64,000 nt of DNA from Saccharibacillus brassicae (GTDB taxonomy: Bacteria; Bacillota; Bacilli; Paenibacillales; Paenibacillaceae): NCBI RefSeq assembly GCF_006542275.1, contig NZ_CP041217.1:124001-188000 (forward strand), written 5' to 3'. Under the pieces are notes generated by a model. The model was not told where the DNA came from, made no database searches, and saw only the letters and a list, made by a program, of their open reading frames with translations. Made by a program: the position numbers and the translations under genes. Shown here one piece after another: positions 54,122 through 62,951 of the stretch (the stretch's first letter is position 1; each line of letters opens with the position of its first letter).

Positions 54122-54469
54122 TCACGTCCAGCTCGGCAGGCGCATATGCGTCTCCAGCCGTTCGATCAGCGGCGCCCCTTCGCGCAGACGCAGTTCGTCG
54201 ACCAAATACCCGGCCAGCACGCCGCTGCCCTGCGGTTCGAACTTGAGCAGGTAGCGCTGAAGCAGGACGCTTCCCGCCGGATCGCCCTGCGGACCCCGCC
54301 GCACGTACAGCTCATGGCCCCGCTCCCGGTGCAGCGCGTTGAACAGAATCGATCCGTATCCTCCGTCGACCGGCTCGGCCGAAAAATCCGGTTCGTACAG
54401 CTCGTTCACGTCGATCGTCCAACCTGCCGGTATGCGCAGCGGTTGGAGCGTCGGCTTCGCTTCCGCCAT
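54122..54469 (-). CDS. Small conserved protein of unknown function
   Basis: The 115-residue product begins MAEAKPTLQPLRIPAGWTIDVNELYEPD, a pattern I associate with uncharacterised Paenibacillaceae proteins, and ends LIERLETHMRLPSWT. No signal or membrane segment. GGGGGAAAAG precedes the ATG. A small RNA gene or leader (54566-54646) lies just upstream on the same strand. Confidence 0.72.
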   Translation of the reverse strand: MAEAKPTLQPLRIPAGWTIDVNELYEPDFSAEPVDGGYGSILFNALHRERGHELYVRRGPQGDPAGSVLLQRYLLKFEPQGSGVLAGYLVDELRLREGAPLIERLETHMRLPSWT

Positions 54470-54565
54470 TTTCTTTTCCCCCTGACTATGCCGCGACTTG
54501 CGACTGCTGATTCATTACCCGGCAAGCGACCTGTCGGCACAGGAGGACACCCCTTAAATGTGAAC

Positions 54566-54593
54566 AAAAAAAGGCCGCTCACTGTGAGCGGCC
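54566..54593 (-). terminator. Perfect terminator of the small-RNA candidate
   Basis: GGCCGCTCACAGTGAGCGGCC followed by TTTTTTT on the minus strand. Confidence 0.9.
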
Positions 54594-54646
54594 CGTGTAC
54601 TACGTCGAGTACACTAAGTTATAGGAGTGGAGAGAAACCATACTGT
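54566..54646 (-). ncRNA. Candidate ~80-nt small RNA (or attenuator leader)
   Basis: Transcription from the promoter at 54653-54681 would start near 54646. The RNA has a C-rich unpaired 5' part (GGUUUCUCUCCACUCC), a hairpin GTGTACT-CGACGT-AGTACAC and a perfect terminator stem GGCCGCTCAC/GTGAGCGGCC followed by seven T residues. It contains no SD-led ORF. The next gene begins 97 bases beyond the terminator, so a leader role for that gene is the alternative. Confidence 0.68.
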
Positions 54647-54652
54647 ACGTTT

Positions 54653-54681
54653 ATTATATGTATACGCTTCCAAATTGTCAA
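54653..54681 (-). promoter_or_regulatory. Consensus sigma-A promoter of the small-RNA candidate
   Basis: On the minus strand TTGACA at -35, exactly 17 bases, and TATAAT at -10: a perfect match to consensus in both boxes. It lies just past the tyrA terminator. Confidence 0.9.
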
Positions 54682-54723
54682 CGCTTTCTTTTCCTTTTTT
54701 GCTGCAAACTTGATTACGCGTAT

Positions 54724-54757
54724 AAAAAGCCTGCCGGCAGCGGCCGACAGGCTTTGG
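54724..54757 (-). terminator. Terminator after tyrA (end of the trp-aro operon)
   Basis: AAAGCCTGTCGGCCGCTGCCGGCAGGCTTTTTA on the minus strand forms a hairpin with a short T-run, about 16 bases after the tyrA stop. Confidence 0.88.
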
Positions 54758-54772
54758 GATTTGATTGATCTG

Positions 54773-55861
54773 TCAAGCGTACACGTCGAATTCCAGGCCG
54801 GTCAGCACTTTCCGTGCCCGTTCCATCTGGATTTCGTCGCGGAAAGACAGCCGCATAAGACCCGGCACGTCTTCCCGGCTCTCGATGATCTGCAGGTTGC
54901 TCAAGTTGACGCCCTGCGAACCGAGCTCGGTCGTGATGCGGCCAATAATGCCCGGGTGATCGGGGACGTCGAGATACAGATCGTACGTTTTGGCGATCGC
55001 GCCTTTGCGGCGCTCCGGCAGTTCGTCGCGGAAATCGCCGGCGTCGCGGAACCGGGCCGAGATGCCTTCGCCGTCTTCGCGCTCCAACTGGTCGATAAAA
55101 CTTTCCACCTGCACATTCCAGTCGCGTAAAAGCTTTAACAGGTTGAAGCGGTTGTTCAGCAAAATGTCGCGCCAGACGACGGGGTCGCTGGAAGCGATCC
55201 GGGTAATATCGCGGAAACCGCCCGCCGCGAGCGTCCGGTACAGCGGATTGCTGTCGTGATAGCCGCTGATCTGATTGACGAGCGCCACGGCGATAATATG
55301 CGGCAGATGGCTGATCGCACCGACGATCTCGTCGTGCTGACCCGGTTCCAGGCAGATTACTTTGGCGCGCGTATGGCTCAGCAGTTCGGTCAGCGCCGCG
55401 ATGCGCGCCGGATCGGTACCCGGTTCCGGCGTCAGCACGTAATACGCGTTCTCGAACAGCAGCGAAGTCGCGGCCTGCACGCCCGAGCGTTCCGAGCCGG
55501 CCATTGGGTGGCCGCCGATAAAGCAGGCGTCCTCCCAATCCAGCTGTCTCGCTTTTGCGGCGATCGAATCTTTGGTGCTGCCCACGTCGGTGACGATGCA
55601 GCCTTTTTTGAGCGGCAGGGCATGAACTTGTTCCAGATATGTCTCCAGCAGCCCGACGGGCGTGGAGAGAAAAATAAAGTCGGCGTCTTGGACCGCTTCT
55701 TCCAGCGACAGGGTCGCGGAATCGACGACTCCGAGTTCCACGCTCAGATCGGCCAGATCTTGCCGGTTGGAATAGCCGACAAGCTCAAGGCCCGGCTTCC
55801 CGCGGAAGCACAGAGCCAGCGAGCCGCCGATCAGTCCGACGCCGATCACAGCAATTTTCAT
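54773..55861 (-). CDS. tyrA: Prephenate dehydrogenase
   Basis: The 362-residue product makes 4-hydroxyphenylpyruvate for tyrosine. The NAD site is KIAVIGVGLIGGSLALCF at the start; GGHPMAGSERSGVQAA and GGFRDITRIASSDPVVWRDIL are family signatures. A C-terminal ACT domain (about 290-360, DVPDHPGIIGRITTELGSQGVNLSNLQIIESREDVPG) suggests feedback control by tyrosine or another aromatic amino acid. It is the last gene of the operon, as in B. subtilis. Confidence 0.96.
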   Translation of the reverse strand: MKIAVIGVGLIGGSLALCFRGKPGLELVGYSNRQDLADLSVELGVVDSATLSLEEAVQDADFIFLSTPVGLLETYLEQVHALPLKKGCIVTDVGSTKDSIAAKARQLDWEDACFIGGHPMAGSERSGVQAATSLLFENAYYVLTPEPGTDPARIAALTELLSHTRAKVICLEPGQHDEIVGAISHLPHIIAVALVNQISGYHDSNPLYRTLAAGGFRDITRIASSDPVVWRDILLNNRFNLLKLLRDWNVQVESFIDQLEREDGEGISARFRDAGDFRDELPERRKGAIAKTYDLYLDVPDHPGIIGRITTELGSQGVNLSNLQIIESREDVPGLMRLSFRDEIQMERARKVLTGLEFDVYA

Positions 55862-55932
55862 AGAGGTCAGCCTCGCTTCATAGGGTTCGTTGCGTTCGGG
55901 TTGTTGTCGGGCGCGGACTTGGGCCACTTGGA

Positions 55933-57030
55933 CTAGACGGCCGCTCCCTGTTCATTCAGCGCTTCTTCGAACGTCCGGATAAAGATCTCGTTCTCTCGCG
56001 GAGAACCGACCGTCACCCGCATGTACGTCGGATACAGCTTGAACCCGGCACGCGCGATGACGCCTTTGCGCAGCATGCGTTGGAACAGGTCCGCCGCCGA
56101 CCTCTGCGTATCGACCATGATGAAGTTGCCGTTGGCCGGGAAATAAGACAGGCCCAGACGATCGAACTCGCCCTGCAGGAACGAGATGCCTTCGGTGTTC
56201 TTAATGCGGCACGACTCCACGAACTCCCGGTCGGCAAGCGCCGCTTTGGCCGCAGCCTGGGCGATACGCGTCGTGTTGAACGGTTCGCGCACCTGATTGA
56301 TAGAGCGGATGACCGAAGCCTGGCCTACGCCGTAACCGATCCGCAGCGCGGCAAGCCCGTAAATTTTGGAAAAAGTGCGCAGTACGACCACGTTGCCGTA
56401 ATCGGCCAGCAGTTTCGTGCCGTCCGGGTAGGCGCTGTCGGTCACGTATTCGAAATAAGCTTCGTCGAGCACGACCATCACGGAAGACGGAACGCGGTCC
56501 AGGAAGCTTTTCAATTCGGTTTCGCTGACAATCGTGCCGGTCGGGTTGTTCGGATTGCAGATCCAGACGATCTGCGTCCGGTCCGTCACCGCCGCGAGCA
56601 TCGCTTCGAGATCGTGCGTGCCGTTCTTGAGCGGCACTTCGATGCTGGTCGCTTTTTCGATATCGGCATTGCTTTTGTATACGGAAAAAGTGGCGTCGGC
56701 CATAATGTTCTCGTCGCCTTCCGACAGGAACGCGCGCGCGATCAGGGCGATGATCTCGTCCGACCCGCAGCCGAAAATGACCTGGTCGGCCTGGACGGAC
56801 AGATGCTCGGCCACGGCTGCCGTCAGTTCGACCGCCCCGCCGTCCGGATACAGATTGAACTTGGTCAGTTCGCTTTCGATCGCGGCTTTGACGCGCGGGG
56901 AAAATCCGTACGGATTTTCGTTCGAAGCCAGCTTCACGACTTCGCTGAGTCCGTATTCTTTTTGAACTTCTTCGATCGGTTTGCCTGGCTGATAGACCGG
57001 AAGATCGACAATATGGGCTTTGGGCTGCAT
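55933..57030 (-). CDS. hisC: Histidinol-phosphate/aromatic aminotransferase
   Basis: The 365-residue product is a class I PLP enzyme with K222 in RTFSKIYGLAALRIGYG binding the cofactor, LASNENPYGFSP and GCGSDEII near the N-terminus, and PNNPTG. In trp operons HisC serves both histidine and phenylalanine/tyrosine transamination. The start has a weak GTAGGG site. It lies 70 bases before tyrA. Confidence 0.96.
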   Translation of the reverse strand: MQPKAHIVDLPVYQPGKPIEEVQKEYGLSEVVKLASNENPYGFSPRVKAAIESELTKFNLYPDGGAVELTAAVAEHLSVQADQVIFGCGSDEIIALIARAFLSEGDENIMADATFSVYKSNADIEKATSIEVPLKNGTHDLEAMLAAVTDRTQIVWICNPNNPTGTIVSETELKSFLDRVPSSVMVVLDEAYFEYVTDSAYPDGTKLLADYGNVVVLRTFSKIYGLAALRIGYGVGQASVIRSINQVREPFNTTRIAQAAAKAALADREFVESCRIKNTEGISFLQGEFDRLGLSYFPANGNFIMVDTQRSAADLFQRMLRKGVIARAGFKLYPTYMRVTVGSPRENEIFIRTFEEALNEQGAAV

Positions 57031-57193
57031 GGATGATTTCCCTACTTTCCTGATTTGGCGTGTTGCAGCGCGACAGTGTCGGGCTGCGTACACGCTCAAA
57101 AAGTTAAGGCTTGTCCCGCGGCGGCGCGATACAGGCGAGGCACGGCGGACGAACCGCCGCGCCCGCCTTGTACGCCCGCTGGGGGCAAAGCGT

Positions 57194-58111
57194 TTATACT
57201 TTTAATTCTGCCACAAATTCGCGAATTTGCAAGAGCGCATCTTCGCGCTTGTCGGCATTCATCAGATCGGGAATCAAAGTCTCGATCGTGCGCACGATCG
57301 CGCTGCCCACGACAACGCCGTCGCACAGTTCCGCGAAGCGCTCTACCTGATCGCGCCCGGAGATGCCGAAGCCGACAGCGACAGGCAGGTCGGTCCGCGA
57401 TTTCACGTCGCGGATAAAAGCATCGACGCCGTCATGGAACGAAGCCCGTTCGCCGGTCACCCCGAGCGACGACACGCAGTAGACAAAGCCCCGGCCGCTG
57501 CGCAAAATTTTGTCGATCCGCTCGCTCGAGGTCGGAGCGACCAGCGGAATGAGGGCGATGTTCACCCGATCGGCGCGCCGCAGCATGTCTTCCGACTCTT
57601 CGTAAGGCAGGTCGGGAATGATCAGGCCGCTGATGCCGTTGCGGGACGCTTCTTCGAAAAAGAGGTCCAATCCGGTCTGCAGGATCGGATTGTAGTACGT
57701 GAACAGGACGAAAGGCATCTGCACGCCGCGCTCTCGCGCTTTGCGCGCCACGTCCAGACAGGTGCGCACCGTAATAAGCTGCTCAAGCGCCCGCGCGGAA
57801 GCGCGCTGGATGACCGGGCCGTCCGCAAGCGGATCGGAGTAAGGCACGCCGAGTTCCAGCACGTCGGCGCCGGCTTTTTCCATCTGCTCGATAATGTCCA
57901 GCGTCGTGTCGAGATCGGGATCGCCGACCGTCAGAAACGGGATCAGCGCGGTGCCTCCCGTTTCGCCAAGCCGGCGGAACGTTTCTTCGATCCGGTTCGG
58001 AGCTTCGAAAGCGGGCAAACGTTCGCCTTCTTGCGCAGCTCCGGCGGCCAGCCCGCTTTCGGCGGAATGGCTCATCATCGTCAGACGGGACGTAGAGGCG
58101 TTCGTCTTCAT
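57194..58111 (-). CDS. trpA: Tryptophan synthase alpha subunit with N-terminal extension
   Basis: The 305-residue product releases indole from indole-3-glycerol phosphate. Catalytic E86 ([10 protein letters not shown]) and D97 (PLADGP) are 11 residues apart, as in E. coli E49/D60, so the usual start lies near residue 38. The first ~37 residues (Ser/Thr/Ala/Glu-rich) extend beyond the normal ~265-aa protein and are preceded by GGAGGG and an ATGA overlap with trp[13 protein letters not shown] and IPDLPYEES are clear signatures. Confidence 0.96.
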   Translation of the reverse strand: MKTNASTSRLTMMSHSAESGLAAGAAQEGERLPAFEAPNRIEETFRRLGETGGTALIPFLTVGDPDLDTTLDIIEQMEKAGADVLELGVPYSDPLADGPVIQRASARALEQLITVRTCLDVARKARERGVQMPFVLFTYYNPILQTGLDLFFEEASRNGISGLIIPDLPYEESEDMLRRADRVNIALIPLVAPTSSERIDKILRSGRGFVYCVSSLGVTGERASFHDGVDAFIRDVKSRTDLPVAVGFGISGRDQVERFAELCDGVVVGSAIVRTIETLIPDLMNADKREDALLQIREFVAELKV

Positions 58112-59319
58112 TGGGCATGCCCTCCTTCGTTCTCGTTCTCGTACGCCATGATCGATTCGACGTCTTTGTCTCCGCGTCCCGACAGGCAGATGACCAGAAT
58201 GCGGTCCGCGCCCATTTCCGGTGCGATCTTGGCGGCATGCGCGACGGCATGCGCCGATTCCAGCGCCGGAATGATGCCTTCGGTGCGGCAGAGCAGCTTG
58301 AGCGCCGTAATGGCTTCTTCGTCGGTAATCGGCACGTATTTGGCCCGGCCGACGTCTTTGAGATACGAGTGTTCGGGACCGACGCCCGGATAATCCAGAC
58401 CGGCCGAGATCGAATGCGCCGGCTGTACCTGGCCGTATTCGTCCTGCAGCAGATAGCTCATGGAGCCTTGGAACACGCCTTTGGTGCCGAGGCTCATGGT
58501 AGCCGCGTGCAGCGGCGTATCGATGCCTTTGCCGGCCGCTTCGACGCCGATGAATTCGACGTCCGCGTCGCCGACGAACGGATAGAACATGCCGATCGCG
58601 TTGCTGCCGCCGCCGACCGCCGCGACGATCGTGTCCGGCAGGCGTCCTTCGGTCTCCAGAATCTGGCGGCGCGTCTCGTCGCCGATAACGCGCTGGAAGT
58701 TGCGCACGATCAGCGGATACGGATGCGGCCCCACGGCCGAGCCGAGGATATAGAACGTATCCTGGACATGGCTGACCCAGTAGCGCAGCGCTTCGTTGCC
58801 CGCGTCCTTGAGCGTCTTCGTGCCCGATACGACCGGCACCACTTCGGCGCCGAGCAGGCGCATGCGGAACACGTTAAGCTGTTGGCGGTGCATGTCTTCT
58901 TCGCCCATGAACACTTTGCATTCGAGGCCAAGCAGTGCCGCTACGGTCGCGGTCGCCACGCCGTGCTGGCCGGCGCCCGTCTCGGCGATAACTTTCTTCT
59001 TGCCCATGCGTACGGCAAGCAGTCCCTGGCCGAGCGCGTTGTTGATTTTGTGCGCTCCGGTATGGTTGAGGTCTTCGCGCTTCAGGTACACTTTGGCGCC
59101 GCCGAAATGTTCGGTCAGGCGTTTCGCGTAATACAGCGGCGTCTCGCGTCCGGAATACTGCTTGAGCAGGTCGTTCAATTCCGCGTTAAACTCTTCGTCC
59201 GCCGAAAACTTCAAATAAGATTCTTCAAGTTCGATCAGCGCGTTCATCAGCGTCTCGGGAACGAAGCGTCCCCCGAATTCGCCGTAGCGTCCTTTTGCGT
59301 CCGGTACTTGTCCGATCAT
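58108..59319 (-). CDS. trpB: Tryptophan synthase beta subunit
   Basis: The 403-residue product joins indole and serine using PLP. The cofactor lysine is K91 in [59 protein letters not shown] and the C-terminal CLSGRGDKD are characteristic. It is coupled to trpF upstream and trpA downstream by ATGA overlaps. Confidence 0.97.
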   Translation of the reverse strand: MIGQVPDAKGRYGEFGGRFVPETLMNALIELEESYLKFSADEEFNAELNDLLKQYSGRETPLYYAKRLTEHFGGAKVYLKREDLNHTGAHKINNALGQGLLAVRMGKKKVIAETGAGQHGVATATVAALLGLECKVFMGEEDMHRQQLNVFRMRLLGAEVVPVVSGTKTLKDAGNEALRYWVSHVQDTFYILGSAVGPHPYPLIVRNFQRVIGDETRRQILETEGRLPDTIVAAVGGGSNAIGMFYPFVGDADVEFIGVEAAGKGIDTPLHAATMSLGTKGVFQGSMSYLLQDEYGQVQPAHSISAGLDYPGVGPEHSYLKDVGRAKYVPITDEEAITALKLLCRTEGIIPALESAHAVAHAAKIAPEMGADRILVICLSGRGDKDVESIMAYENENEGGHAQ

Positions 59320-60146
59320 GATAAAACCGCCCTCTCTACGAATAAAGTCATTTTGCGTATATCTTTATGCCCGTCGGTCTCGACGCCGCTTGAGACGTCG
59401 ATGCCGTCCGGCGCGTAATTTCGCACCAATTCCCCCGCATTGCTCTCCGTCAAGCCGCCGGCCACGAACAGTTGGAGTCCGCACGCTTCTGCCGCTTGAC
59501 GGTACAGCGGGATGATCTCCCAGTTGAATGTGCGCCCCGACCCGCCGCCATACAGCGGATCATGCGTATCGAGCAGCAGCGCATCGACCGCGCCCCGGTA
59601 CGCTTCGGACATTCTCTCCGCGCGCTCCGCATGGCTCTCGCCGGTATCTTCGCCGCCGATCGAGATCGATTTGAACACTTCGGTGTTAAACCGTTCGCGC
59701 ACTTCCCGACAAAAGCCCGGGCTCTCCTGCCCGTGCAGCTGGATCACGTCCAGCGGAGCCGCGGACAGCGTCGCTTTCAATTCGTCGAGCGTCGGATTCA
59801 CGAACACCCCGGCGACTTTCGGCCGCTTGGCCTCATCCTTGGCTTCGGTGGCTTCATTGGCTTCAATCAAAGCGCTTTTGGCCCAGGCGTCCAGTTCGCC
59901 GATCAACGCGGCCGCTTGGACGCCGTCGACCTGCCGCCGGCTTGGCGCGAACACGAGGCCGATATAATCGACCCCGAGTTCCGCCGCCGCCAGCAGCGCT
60001 TCCGGCGTCCGAATGCCGCATATTTTGATCGCAGGCACTCTCTTCGTGATCCCTGTCTTCATGGTCCCTGTCTTCGCCTGTCCTTCGGCTGCCTCGCCGC
60101 CGCTCAACGCCGCGTCCGAAAGCCGTCCGTCCCGTTCGGCCTTCAT
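59316..60146 (-). CDS. trpF: Phosphoribosylanthranilate isomerase with extension
   Basis: The 276-residue product isomerises PRA to CdRP. The usual start is [26 protein letters not shown], near residue 41; a ~40-residue Gly/Ala/Thr-rich N-terminal extension precedes it. The normal length is ~200-220. A charged insertion around residues 93-108 ([14 protein letters not shown]) is also atypical. GGAGG lies seven bases before the chosen ATG, so the extension is probably translated. [15 protein letters not shown] and GIDVSSGVE are signatures. Confidence 0.94.
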   Translation of the reverse strand: MKAERDGRLSDAALSGGEAAEGQAKTGTMKTGITKRVPAIKICGIRTPEALLAAAELGVDYIGLVFAPSRRQVDGVQAAALIGELDAWAKSALIEANEATEAKDEAKRPKVAGVFVNPTLDELKATLSAAPLDVIQLHGQESPGFCREVRERFNTEVFKSISIGGEDTGESHAERAERMSEAYRGAVDALLLDTHDPLYGGGSGRTFNWEIIPLYRQAAEACGLQLFVAGGLTESNAGELVRNYAPDGIDVSSGVETDGHKDIRKMTLFVERAVLS

Positions 60147-61009
60147 CTCGAAGCCTCCGAATCGGCAGCGCCGGCACCGGTATCGGCCGACTCTCCCGCA
60201 GCCGCGGACGCCGGGGCGCCGGATACCGGCCCCATCACTTCCGCCACCGCTTCGCCGACGTCCGCGCGGCGCATAAACGTCTCGCCGATCAGCACGCCGC
60301 TAGCTCCGCCCGAACCGACGTAAGCGACGTCTTCTTTTGTCCGAATCGCGCTTTCGCTAATAAGCAGCGCCCGCTTCGGCATGCGCGGCGCAAGCTCCGC
60401 CGTGACGTCCAGACTCGTCTCGAACGTGTGCAGATTCCGGTTGTTTACCCCGATCAGACCGCGGTCCGTTACCTGAAGCACCGCGTCGAGTTCGTCCGCG
60501 TTATGCACTTCGATCAGCGTATCGAGGCCGAGCGATTCCGCCGCCGCCTTCAATTCCCGCAGGCGCGCGACCGGCAAAATGGCCGCGATCAGCAGCACCG
60601 CGTCGGCGCCGATCAGGCGCGCTTCGTAGATCTGCGACTCGTCGATCACGAAGTCTTTGCGCAGCAAAGGCAGCTTGACCGCCGCGCGAATCGCGGTCAA
60701 ATAATCCGCGCTGCCCTGAAAATACTCGTTGTCGGTCAGCACCGACAAACAATCGGCGCCCGCCGCTTCGTACGCTTGCGCCAGCCGTACCGGATCGAAG
60801 TCTGCCCGGATCAGTCCTTTGGACGGGGACGCTTTTTTCACTTCCGCGATCAGCGCCATCCCTTGGCGCTTCGGGCTGCGCAGCGCCGCTTCGAAGCCGA
60901 GCGTAGGCGGCATGGCGGCGATGCGCCGCTCCGCTTCCGCCATATTCAGCGTTTCCTTGAGAAGCCGGACTTCCCGGCGTTTGGTCTCCACGATTCGATC
61001 AAGATACAT
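60143..61009 (-). CDS. trpC: Indole-3-glycerol phosphate synthase with C-terminal tail
   Basis: The 288-residue product closes the indole ring. Signatures are LIAEVKKASPSKGLI, LSVLTDNEYFQGSADYL, LLRKDFVIDESQIYEARLIGADAVLLI, IEVHNADEL, IGVNNRNLHTFE and LISESAI. The last ~25 residues ([24 protein letters not shown]) form an unusual tail. It overlaps the trpD stop by 11 bases. Confidence 0.96.
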   Translation of the reverse strand: MYLDRIVETKRREVRLLKETLNMAEAERRIAAMPPTLGFEAALRSPKRQGMALIAEVKKASPSKGLIRADFDPVRLAQAYEAAGADCLSVLTDNEYFQGSADYLTAIRAAVKLPLLRKDFVIDESQIYEARLIGADAVLLIAAILPVARLRELKAAAESLGLDTLIEVHNADELDAVLQVTDRGLIGVNNRNLHTFETSLDVTAELAPRMPKRALLISESAIRTKEDVAYVGSGGASGVLIGETFMRRADVGEAVAEVMGPVSGAPASAAAGESADTGAGAADSEASR

Positions 61010-62084
61010 ATCCGCATTCCTCCGTTATCCGTATAAGCTGCTCCAATTTGTCCAGCGCCTGGCCCGAGTCCACGATCTGCGCGGCCATGCGCACGCCTTC
61101 CGCCAGATCGGCCGCTTCTCCGGCCGTATAGATGCACGCGCCCGCGTTCGCCAGCACGATATCGCGCCGCGCGCCGCGTTCGCCGGACAACACGCCGCGA
61201 ATGATCCGCGCGTTGTCCGCGGCGTCTCCGCCGAGGATGTCTTCGAGCGGATAGCGCGACAAGCCGAGTTGTTCCGGAGTGATCTCGTACGTGCGGACGA
61301 GGCCGTCCTCAAGTTCCGACACCCGGGTCGGACCGGAGACGCTGATCTCGTCCAGCCCGTCGAGTCCCGCGACGACCATCGCGCGCCGCGCGCCCAGATT
61401 GCCGAGCACGCGGGCGATCTGCTCGGTGCGGCCGGCGTCGTACAGGCCGAGCAGCTGCCGATCGGCGCCGGCCGGGTTGGTCAGCGGGCCCAGCAGATTG
61501 AATACCGTGCGGACGCCCAGTTCGCGGCGAGGTCCCGCCGCGTGCTTCATCGACGGATGGTACGTCTGCGCGAACAGGAAGCAGATGCCGATCCGGTCCA
61601 GGCATTCCGCGGCCTGGCTGCCGCTGAGGCCGATATTGACGCCGAGCGCTTCCAGCACGTCGGCGCTGCCGGCCCGGCCGCTGGCCGAACGGTTGCCGTG
61701 CTTGGCGACCCGGACAGACGCGGACGCGGCGATCAGGGCGGACGCGGTCGAGATGTTGAACTTGTGGATGCCGGAGCCGCCGGTGCCGCACGTATCGAGC
61801 AGATGCTCGCGGGACGTGCCGACGGTGCCGGAGAAGCTGCGCATCGCTTCGGCGAAGCCGGTAATTTCTTCGGTCGTCTCGCCTTTCATGCGCAGTGCCA
61901 GCAGCAGGCCGCCGATCTGCGCCGGCGTCGCCGCGCCGGTCATAATGCTTTCCATCGCGTGCCGGGCCTGCTCCCGGGTCAGCGAAGACCCTTCGGAAGC
62001 GAGCGCAAGCGCTTCTTTGGCGCTCAGGCTCGGTTGAATCGGATAGAGGTTATCGGTTGGTTCGGATGTACGGGAAGTAGGCAT
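60999..62084 (-). CDS. trpD: Anthranilate phosphoribosyltransferase
   Basis: The 361-residue product transfers phosphoribose to anthranilate. The substrate loops DTCGTGGSGIHKFNISTASALIAAS, VAKHGNRSASGRAGSADVLEALGV and NLLGPLTNPAGADRQLLGLYD are clear. GAAGGAGAG precedes the ATG. It is the first trp gene here: its leader carries a promoter and terminator, but no trpE lies between it and aroH. Confidence 0.97.
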   Translation of the reverse strand: MPTSRTSEPTDNLYPIQPSLSAKEALALASEGSSLTREQARHAMESIMTGAATPAQIGGLLLALRMKGETTEEITGFAEAMRSFSGTVGTSREHLLDTCGTGGSGIHKFNISTASALIAASASVRVAKHGNRSASGRAGSADVLEALGVNIGLSGSQAAECLDRIGICFLFAQTYHPSMKHAAGPRRELGVRTVFNLLGPLTNPAGADRQLLGLYDAGRTEQIARVLGNLGARRAMVVAGLDGLDEISVSGPTRVSELEDGLVRTYEITPEQLGLSRYPLEDILGGDAADNARIIRGVLSGERGARRDIVLANAGACIYTAGEAADLAEGVRMAAQIVDSGQALDKLEQLIRITEECGYVS

Positions 62085-62219
62085 GACTATCTCTCCTTCG
62101 AGGTCGAATGGGTTCGAGCGCCTCGAGGCCGCTCCTTCGGGACACCGTTCCTGCTGCCGCGAGAGCCGTCCGATTCCCGCCGCGCGGCGGGAGAACGGGA
62201 TCGGCGGGGCGGAGGTTAT

Positions 62220-62252
62220 AAAAAAGACCCCCGCTTCGCAGCAGAGGTCTTC
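62220..62252 (-). terminator. Leader terminator (candidate attenuator) upstream of trpD
   Basis: On the minus strand AAGACCTCTGCT pairs (with G-U pairs) with AAGCGGGGGTCTT across the loop GCG, followed by TTTTTT. Its 5' arm includes CUCUGCU, complementary to two upstream AGCAGAG elements. Confidence 0.85.
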
Positions 62253-62513
62253 GGTATTCGGCCTTTTTCGGCGATCTGTTCAAAGATCGCCGAAAAAGGT
62301 CCGATGCCCGATAGGGTGCATTCGTCGATGTATGGTAAAAAAAACCGTGGCGCTTCCGCCTCGAATCCTTCGTTCCATACGTAAACTCTGCTCAGCCTGA
62401 CTCTGCTCTGTCTGGCGGTCTGTACCGCCTCGGCCCCTACGGGCCTCACGATTCCCCGCTTCCGCCCGCGAACACTCCTGTTCCCGGCGCGGCAGCGTGA
62501 ATCCTTAACTTTG
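62252..62513 (-). promoter_or_regulatory. Long trpD leader with GAG-rich and alternative-pairing elements
   Basis: The ~260-nt leader holds a GAG/CAG-rich stretch at 62386-62448 on the minus strand, including AGCAGAG at 62401-62407 and 62386-62392, then a perfect 15-bp hairpin CCTTTTTCGGCGATC/GATCGCCGAAAAAGG at 62262-62299, then the terminator. Pairing of AGCAGAG with the terminator's 5' arm would form an antiterminator. Regulation by a TRAP-like protein is plausible but unproven. Confidence 0.6.
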
Positions 62514-62519
62514 TTCCCT

Positions 62520-62548
62520 ACTATACCGGATCGCCAAGCGGATAGCAA
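62520..62548 (-). promoter_or_regulatory. Promoter of the trpDCFBA-hisC-tyrA operon
   Basis: On the minus strand TTGCTA, 17 bases and TATAGT, within the aroH-trpD gap. Confidence 0.6.
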
Positions 62549-62576
62549 GCGCGCCGGCATCCGGCTTGCCGGAAAT

Positions 62577-62951
62577 CTACGAACGGCGGGCCAGATCCGG
62601 CCGCAGCACCGTTGCGCCCCGCTGGTACACGTGGTTGATCTCGCGCTGCCCTTTTTCCGTATTCACCTGAATCATCAAGCGGATGCAGCGCGGCAGGCTG
62701 CCTTCGACCGGAATCTCCAGCGCGCACATGAGCGGCACGAAATCCCAGCCGGATTGGCGGCGTACGGCAACCGCGGGAAAAGCGGCATCCAAATCATGCG
62801 TCACCGTGATCCAGATATTGCTGACCGTCTCGGGCTGTATGCCGTTCTGGGCGGTCATCTCCGCGACCAGTTCCTGCGTCGCCGCGTAAATCTCTTCCCT
62901 GTCGTTATGTTCGACCGTTGTCGCTCCGCGAATGCCGCGGTTATAGATCAC
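62577..62951 (-). CDS. aroH: Chorismate mutase (AroH type)
   Basis: The 124-residue product rearranges chorismate to prephenate. It matches the small AroH-class family: RGIRGATTVEHNDREEIYAATQELVAEM, TVTHDLDAAFPAVAVRRQSGWDFVPLMCALEIPVEGSLPRCIRLMIQVNT. The start is GTG at 62951, overlapping the aroB stop as GTGA, with GGAG seven bases upstream. Confidence 0.95.
   Translation of the reverse strand: MIYNRGIRGATTVEHNDREEIYAATQELVAEMTAQNGIQPETVSNIWITVTHDLDAAFPAVAVRRQSGWDFVPLMCALEIPVEGSLPRCIRLMIQVNTEKGQREINHVYQRGATVLRPDLARRS

Noticed and set aside
62341..62420. T-box riboswitch upstream of trpD
   Set aside because: No AGGGTGGNACCGCG motif or T-box stem I was found, in contrast to the clear one before proB.
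62216..62560. 114-residue ORF in the trpD leader as a remnant of trpE or a leader peptide
   Set aside because: No TrpE motifs, only one or no Trp codon in the plausible peptides, and composition of non-coding DNA; the region is better explained as an RNA leader.
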